A DNA stretch of 64,000 nt from Lysinibacillus sp. (GTDB lineage Bacteria; Bacillota; Bacilli; Bacillales_A; Planococcaceae): the NCBI GenBank assembly GCA_031181585.1, contig JAPSKP010000004.1, forward strand, positions 24,565 to 88,564, read 5' to 3'. Of the stretch, positions 61,239-64,000 are shown in pieces. The notes below the pieces were generated by a model. It saw nothing but the letters and a program-made list of their open reading frames with translations, did no database searches and was not told where the DNA came from. Positions within the stretch are counted from its first letter, which is position 1. Every line of letters begins with the position of its first letter. Position numbers and translations under genes: made by a program.

Positions 61239-61311
61239 CTAACATCACCTACCTCGATTATACAGTTTATTTGCTCATTTCAACTTACTAAATCTGATTT
61301 TTAAATCATTT

Positions 61312-61333
61312 AAGGTTGACGTAAGGTTCACGT
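61312..61333. promoter_or_regulatory. Tandem 11-bp direct repeat, probable response-regulator site
   Basis: AAGGTTGACGT (61312-61322) and AAGGTTCACGT (61323-61333) are adjacent copies with one difference, one helical turn apart, as expected for an OmpR-type dimer. They lie 70 bases upstream of the ABC transporter start. Confidence 0.65.
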
Positions 61334-61402
61334 CAGCTTAACGAAAAGTAGTGTTGTTATCCTTTGACTATAAACAGTGTTAAACAAATTGGAGGAAGCG
61401 AA

Positions 61403-62314
61403 ATGAATCAAGTTGTTTCAACCCATAACCTTTCGAAACAATACAATGGTAAATATTGTGTGAGAGATTTGAATTTATCGGTGGCAAAAGGTGAGATTTT
61501 TGGATTTCTTGGTCCGAACGGAGCAGGGAAGTCCACTACGTTAAAAATGATTTTAGGTTTAACTCGACCTACAAAGGGTTTCGTAACAGTTTTTGAAAAG
61601 GGATTTGAGGAAAATAGAGGTTTTATTCTAAGTCAAACAGGTTCTCTTATCGAGTCACCATCCTATTATGGTCATCTTACAGGCCTTGAAAATATGCGGG
61701 TTGTGCAAAAACTTCGAGAAGTTCCGGATAAGAATGTAATGCAAGCTTTGAGAATTGTTCGATTAGAAAAACAAAAAGATAAAAAGGTGAGTCAGTATTC
61801 TTTAGGGATGAAACAACGATTGGGAATTGCCATGGCATTAATGTCATTCCCTAAAGTTTTGATTCTAGACGAGCCAACCAATGGTCTCGATCCGGCAGGT
61901 ATTGGTGAAATTCGTGAGCTAATTAAATCTTTACCTCAGCTTCATGGAATGACCGTACTACTTTCTAGTCATTTACTGTCGGAAATTGAACAAATTGCAA
62001 CATCAGTTGGTATCATTAATGAGGGAGAGATGCTGTTTCAAGGAAGTATGTCAGAATTGAAAAGTAAAAGTCAACCGACGATCAAAATCAAAACCCGAAA
62101 TAATAAGTTAGCACAAGAATTACTTAGGATAAATGGTTTTTCTTCAATACAAAGTGGAGAATCGTTAGTGTTTGAAGACCTCTTGGATGATGAAGTGATA
62201 AAAGTGAATCAAAGTCTAGTTACCTCAAATATTGATGTCCTGCGTATTGAGGAACATAAGAAAAGCTTAGAAAATATTTTCCTCGATTTAACAGGTAAGG
62301 AGCAGAGCCTATGA
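61403..62314 (+). CDS. Bacteriocin-immunity ABC transporter ATPase (LanF/BcrA-like)
   Basis: 303 residues from ATG 61403 after GGAGGAAG; the frame extends to 61364 without a site. Walker A GPNGAGKST, signature YSLGMKQRLGIAMAL, Walker B VLILDEPTNGLDP and H-loop SSHLLSE are intact. The GSLIESPSYYGHLTGLENM segment is characteristic of BcrA/SpaF/NisF-type ATPases of lantibiotic self-protection. It powers the two permeases encoded next. Confidence 0.92.
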   Translation: MNQVVSTHNLSKQYNGKYCVRDLNLSVAKGEIFGFLGPNGAGKSTTLKMILGLTRPTKGFVTVFEKGFEENRGFILSQTGSLIESPSYYGHLTGLENMRVVQKLREVPDKNVMQALRIVRLEKQKDKKVSQYSLGMKQRLGIAMALMSFPKVLILDEPTNGLDPAGIGEIRELIKSLPQLHGMTVLLSSHLLSEIEQIATSVGIINEGEMLFQGSMSELKSKSQPTIKIKTRNNKLAQELLRINGFSSIQSGESLVFEDLLDDEVIKVNQSLVTSNIDVLRIEEHKKSLENIFLDLTGKEQSL

Positions 62315-63069
62315 TGAGAGCCATAAGCATTGAGTTCTTTAAATTTCGTCATAGACACATCTATTTAATGGCTACATTATTTTTACTCATTGAAGTTATT
62401 TTTTTATTTATGGGTATGAGCAGGTCGATTTCAATGAAACCTGAGAATGCAAATTGGGAGGCACTCATTGTTATGTTTGCCTCAATGAATGGACTATTAT
62501 TTCCAATTCTTATAGCAGTAAGTGTTTCACGAATTTGTGATATGGAACATAAAGGGAATACGTGGAAATTGTTGCTGACCCTTTCCATAAAACCCGGCCA
62601 AGTCTATGCAGCTAAGTATATCTATGCATGTATTTTGATCTTATGGGTTTGTATCGTACAAGTACTTTCTATAGCCGCATTTGGTATTGTAAAGGACTTT
62701 GAAGATCCACTACCAACTTTTTTACTCATTCGCTATTTTTTTGGAATTGTTTTCACTAGTTTGGCTATTGTAGCCCTGCAGCAATGGGTATCCTTAATGA
62801 AGAAAAATCAGGTTATTGCTTTAACGCTTGGTATGATTGGTGGCTTTATCGGCATGACGGCTGATTTAATGCCTTCGGGAGTAAGTAGAATTTTTATTTG
62901 GTCCTATTATTCGGGACTTAGCCCTGTTTCATTAAGCTATGAAAGCGAAGAACTTGATTTTATAGTTCGGAATTTAAACGCATTGCTTCCTTTGATGCTG
63001 ATAGTGATTATAGCTGCAATTAGTATCTATTTAGCAGGAAGTATGCATTTATCGAGAAAAGAAGTATAG
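62311..63069 (+). CDS. Lantibiotic-immunity ABC permease (LanE type)
   Basis: 252 residues, six membrane helices, beginning ISIEFFKFRHRHIYLM, the EFxKxKR-like opening of MutE/EpiE/SpaE permeases. The start overlaps the ATPase stop by four bases. Together with the next gene it forms the membrane part of a LanFEG-type exporter that removes lantibiotics from the membrane. Confidence 0.88.
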   Translation: MMRAISIEFFKFRHRHIYLMATLFLLIEVIFLFMGMSRSISMKPENANWEALIVMFASMNGLLFPILIAVSVSRICDMEHKGNTWKLLLTLSIKPGQVYAAKYIYACILILWVCIVQVLSIAAFGIVKDFEDPLPTFLLIRYFFGIVFTSLAIVALQQWVSLMKKNQVIALTLGMIGGFIGMTADLMPSGVSRIFIWSYYSGLSPVSLSYESEELDFIVRNLNALLPLMLIVIIAAISIYLAGSMHLSRKEV

Positions 63070-63079
63070 GAGGGAAACA

Positions 63080-63814
63080 ATGCTAATTCGTTGTGTTCAA
63101 GCTGAATTTATTAAACTTCGACATACCCGTATTTGGCTGCTATTATTCATTTTGCCATTAGTAAGTGTAATAATCGGGTGTTTTAACTTTTATATGAATC
63201 AAGGTGTTTTGAAAAAAGAATGGTATAGCTTATGGTCACAAGTCTCTTTATTTTACGGAGAATTTTTCTTTCCAATCTTCATTGCTATTCTCTGTGCATT
63301 TTTGTGGAGACTAGAACATTTCAATAAGAATTGGAATATGATCATGACTGCTCCTATTTCAGCAAACAGTATATTTTTCTCTAAATTGATAGTAGTCGGT
63401 TCGATGCTGACATTTTCCCAAGGATTTTTTGGTCTATTATATTTCTTTGGTGGGAAACTATTGGGGTTAACATCCGCACTACCTGTCGAACTATTTGGGT
63501 GGTTACTTCGAGGTTGGATAGCAGCCTTGACAATTAGTACCCTACAATTAGCTCTGTCTATGCGTATCAAAAGCTTTGCTGTTCCTATTGGCATCGGCTT
63601 TTGTGCAGCGATTCTCGGCTTAGGTATGTACGTCATTAATTTGGGTCTGCTTTTTCCTCATTCGCTTTTGACTATTGGAATGGGGATACTAAACCAATCT
63701 AGCATTTCATCCCTATGGAATAATTTACTGTATTACATAATGAATGGGGTCTACATATTTGTATTCAGTCTAGTCGCCATATATAGGATGAAAAAATCCG
63801 ATGTGGTGGCTTAA
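63080..63814 (+). CDS. Lantibiotic-immunity ABC permease (LanG type)
   Basis: 244 residues, six membrane helices, opening CVQAEFIKLRHTRIWLLLFILPL as in MutG/SpaG permeases; the WNMIMTAPISANSIFFSKL loop is family-typical. AGGAGGG precedes the ATG, 10 bases after the LanE-type gene. Completes the three-gene exporter. Confidence 0.88.
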   Translation: MLIRCVQAEFIKLRHTRIWLLLFILPLVSVIIGCFNFYMNQGVLKKEWYSLWSQVSLFYGEFFFPIFIAILCAFLWRLEHFNKNWNMIMTAPISANSIFFSKLIVVGSMLTFSQGFFGLLYFFGGKLLGLTSALPVELFGWLLRGWIAALTISTLQLALSMRIKSFAVPIGIGFCAAILGLGMYVINLGLLFPHSLLTIGMGILNQSSISSLWNNLLYYIMNGVYIFVFSLVAIYRMKKSDVVA

Positions 63815-63892
63815 TGTAGACAAAAGGTAAATTTTAATTAATAAATCTTTTAAAAAAATGAGGACCTATTTTGCAGCATTCGTATTTTTCAA

Positions 63893-63923
63893 TATTCAAC
63901 AATCGGGCGCTATTGTGGAGTAA
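63893..63923. repeat. Right 31-bp direct repeat flanking the immunity cassette
   Basis: 26 of 31 bases identical to 58913-58943 in the same orientation. The two copies bracket the two-component system and ABC transporter. It can fold as a hairpin (CAACAAT with ATTGTGG). Confidence 0.8.
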
Positions 63924-63935
63924 CAGAGGAAGAAA

Positions 63936-64000
63936 ATGAACAAATTTTTTTATAAAAATAAACTTAAAACTGCTGAAGAAGAATCCATTTTGATCAATTT
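63936..64000 (+). CDS. Unknown protein, N-terminal fragment at window edge
   Basis: ATG 63936 follows AGAGGAAG with good spacing and the frame stays open to the window end (21 codons, basic then acidic). Nothing more can be said about its identity. Confidence 0.4.
   Translation, partial: MNKFFYKNKLKTAEEESILIN

Overview
The window is chromosomal DNA from a low-GC, endospore-forming member of the Bacillales (Bacillaceae/Planococcaceae type; genus not resolved). The signs are Shine-Dalgarno sites of the AAGGAGG type, frequent TTG/GTG starts, a ydaO-type c-di-AMP riboswitch, Zur and CzrA-like operators, Hsp33, a Gram-positive type I signal peptidase, a ComP/ComA-like pair and DUF4183 proteins of the kind linked to spore surfaces. 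No tRNA, rRNA, CRISPR array, complete insertion sequence or prophage was seen.

Layout. 1-5.1 kb: a cut-off MBL-fold hydrolase, a GNAT acetyltransferase, a TPR-GGDEF diguanylate cyclase and a TPR protein that looks like an eroded relative of it (a second relative lies at 19.9-21.2 kb). 5.1-10.5 kb: a TrmO-like protein, an ECF sigma/DUF4179 anti-sigma pair, a repeat element inserted at a terminator, and a riboswitch-controlled Ktr-type potassium channel followed by a HAD phosphatase. 11.4-18.4 kb: an apparent surface-glycan island with three sugar-nucleotide SDR enzymes, a GT4 glycosyltransferase, a 33-bp-repeat proline-rich protein, two divergent DUF4183 proteins and a DUF1796 protein. 18.6-24.9 kb: a CPBP protease, a TPR protein, signal peptidase I, MarR, Hsp33 and a methyltransferase. 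25.2-28.3 kb: a second copy of the terminator-associated element, a CzcD-type exporter with its ArsR/CzrA repressor and palindromic operator, a ZIP transporter, and an array of 21-bp-spaced repeats. 28.3-36.9 kb: mostly uncharacterised proteins plus a ComA/ComP-like two-component system facing an operon of three unrecognised membrane proteins. 36.9-47.9 kb: several decayed genes (frameshifted secreted protein, lipoprotein, aminoglycoside-type phosphotransferase), thioredoxin, a second ECF sigma/anti-sigma pair and assorted enzymes. 48-57.3 kb: a zinc-starvation block with two Zur-box-like sites, a six-gene NikABCDE/CntABCDF-like metallophore importer with a CntE-like MFS exporter, then a COG0701 permease/TIGR03943 pair. 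59.1-63.8 kb: a lantibiotic-immunity-type cassette (histidine kinase, response regulator, ABC transporter with two permeases) bracketed by 31-bp direct repeats.

Two themes stand out. Zinc and transition-metal homeostasis is represented from both sides: efflux under a CzrA-like repressor, uptake under Zur-like sites, and a ZIP transporter. The most unusual structure is a 199/200-bp structured repeat present twice. Each copy sits directly downstream of a gene and each is flanked by a perfect 24/25-bp duplication of that gene's own terminator hairpin, although the two hairpins are unrelated in sequence. I do not recognise this element.
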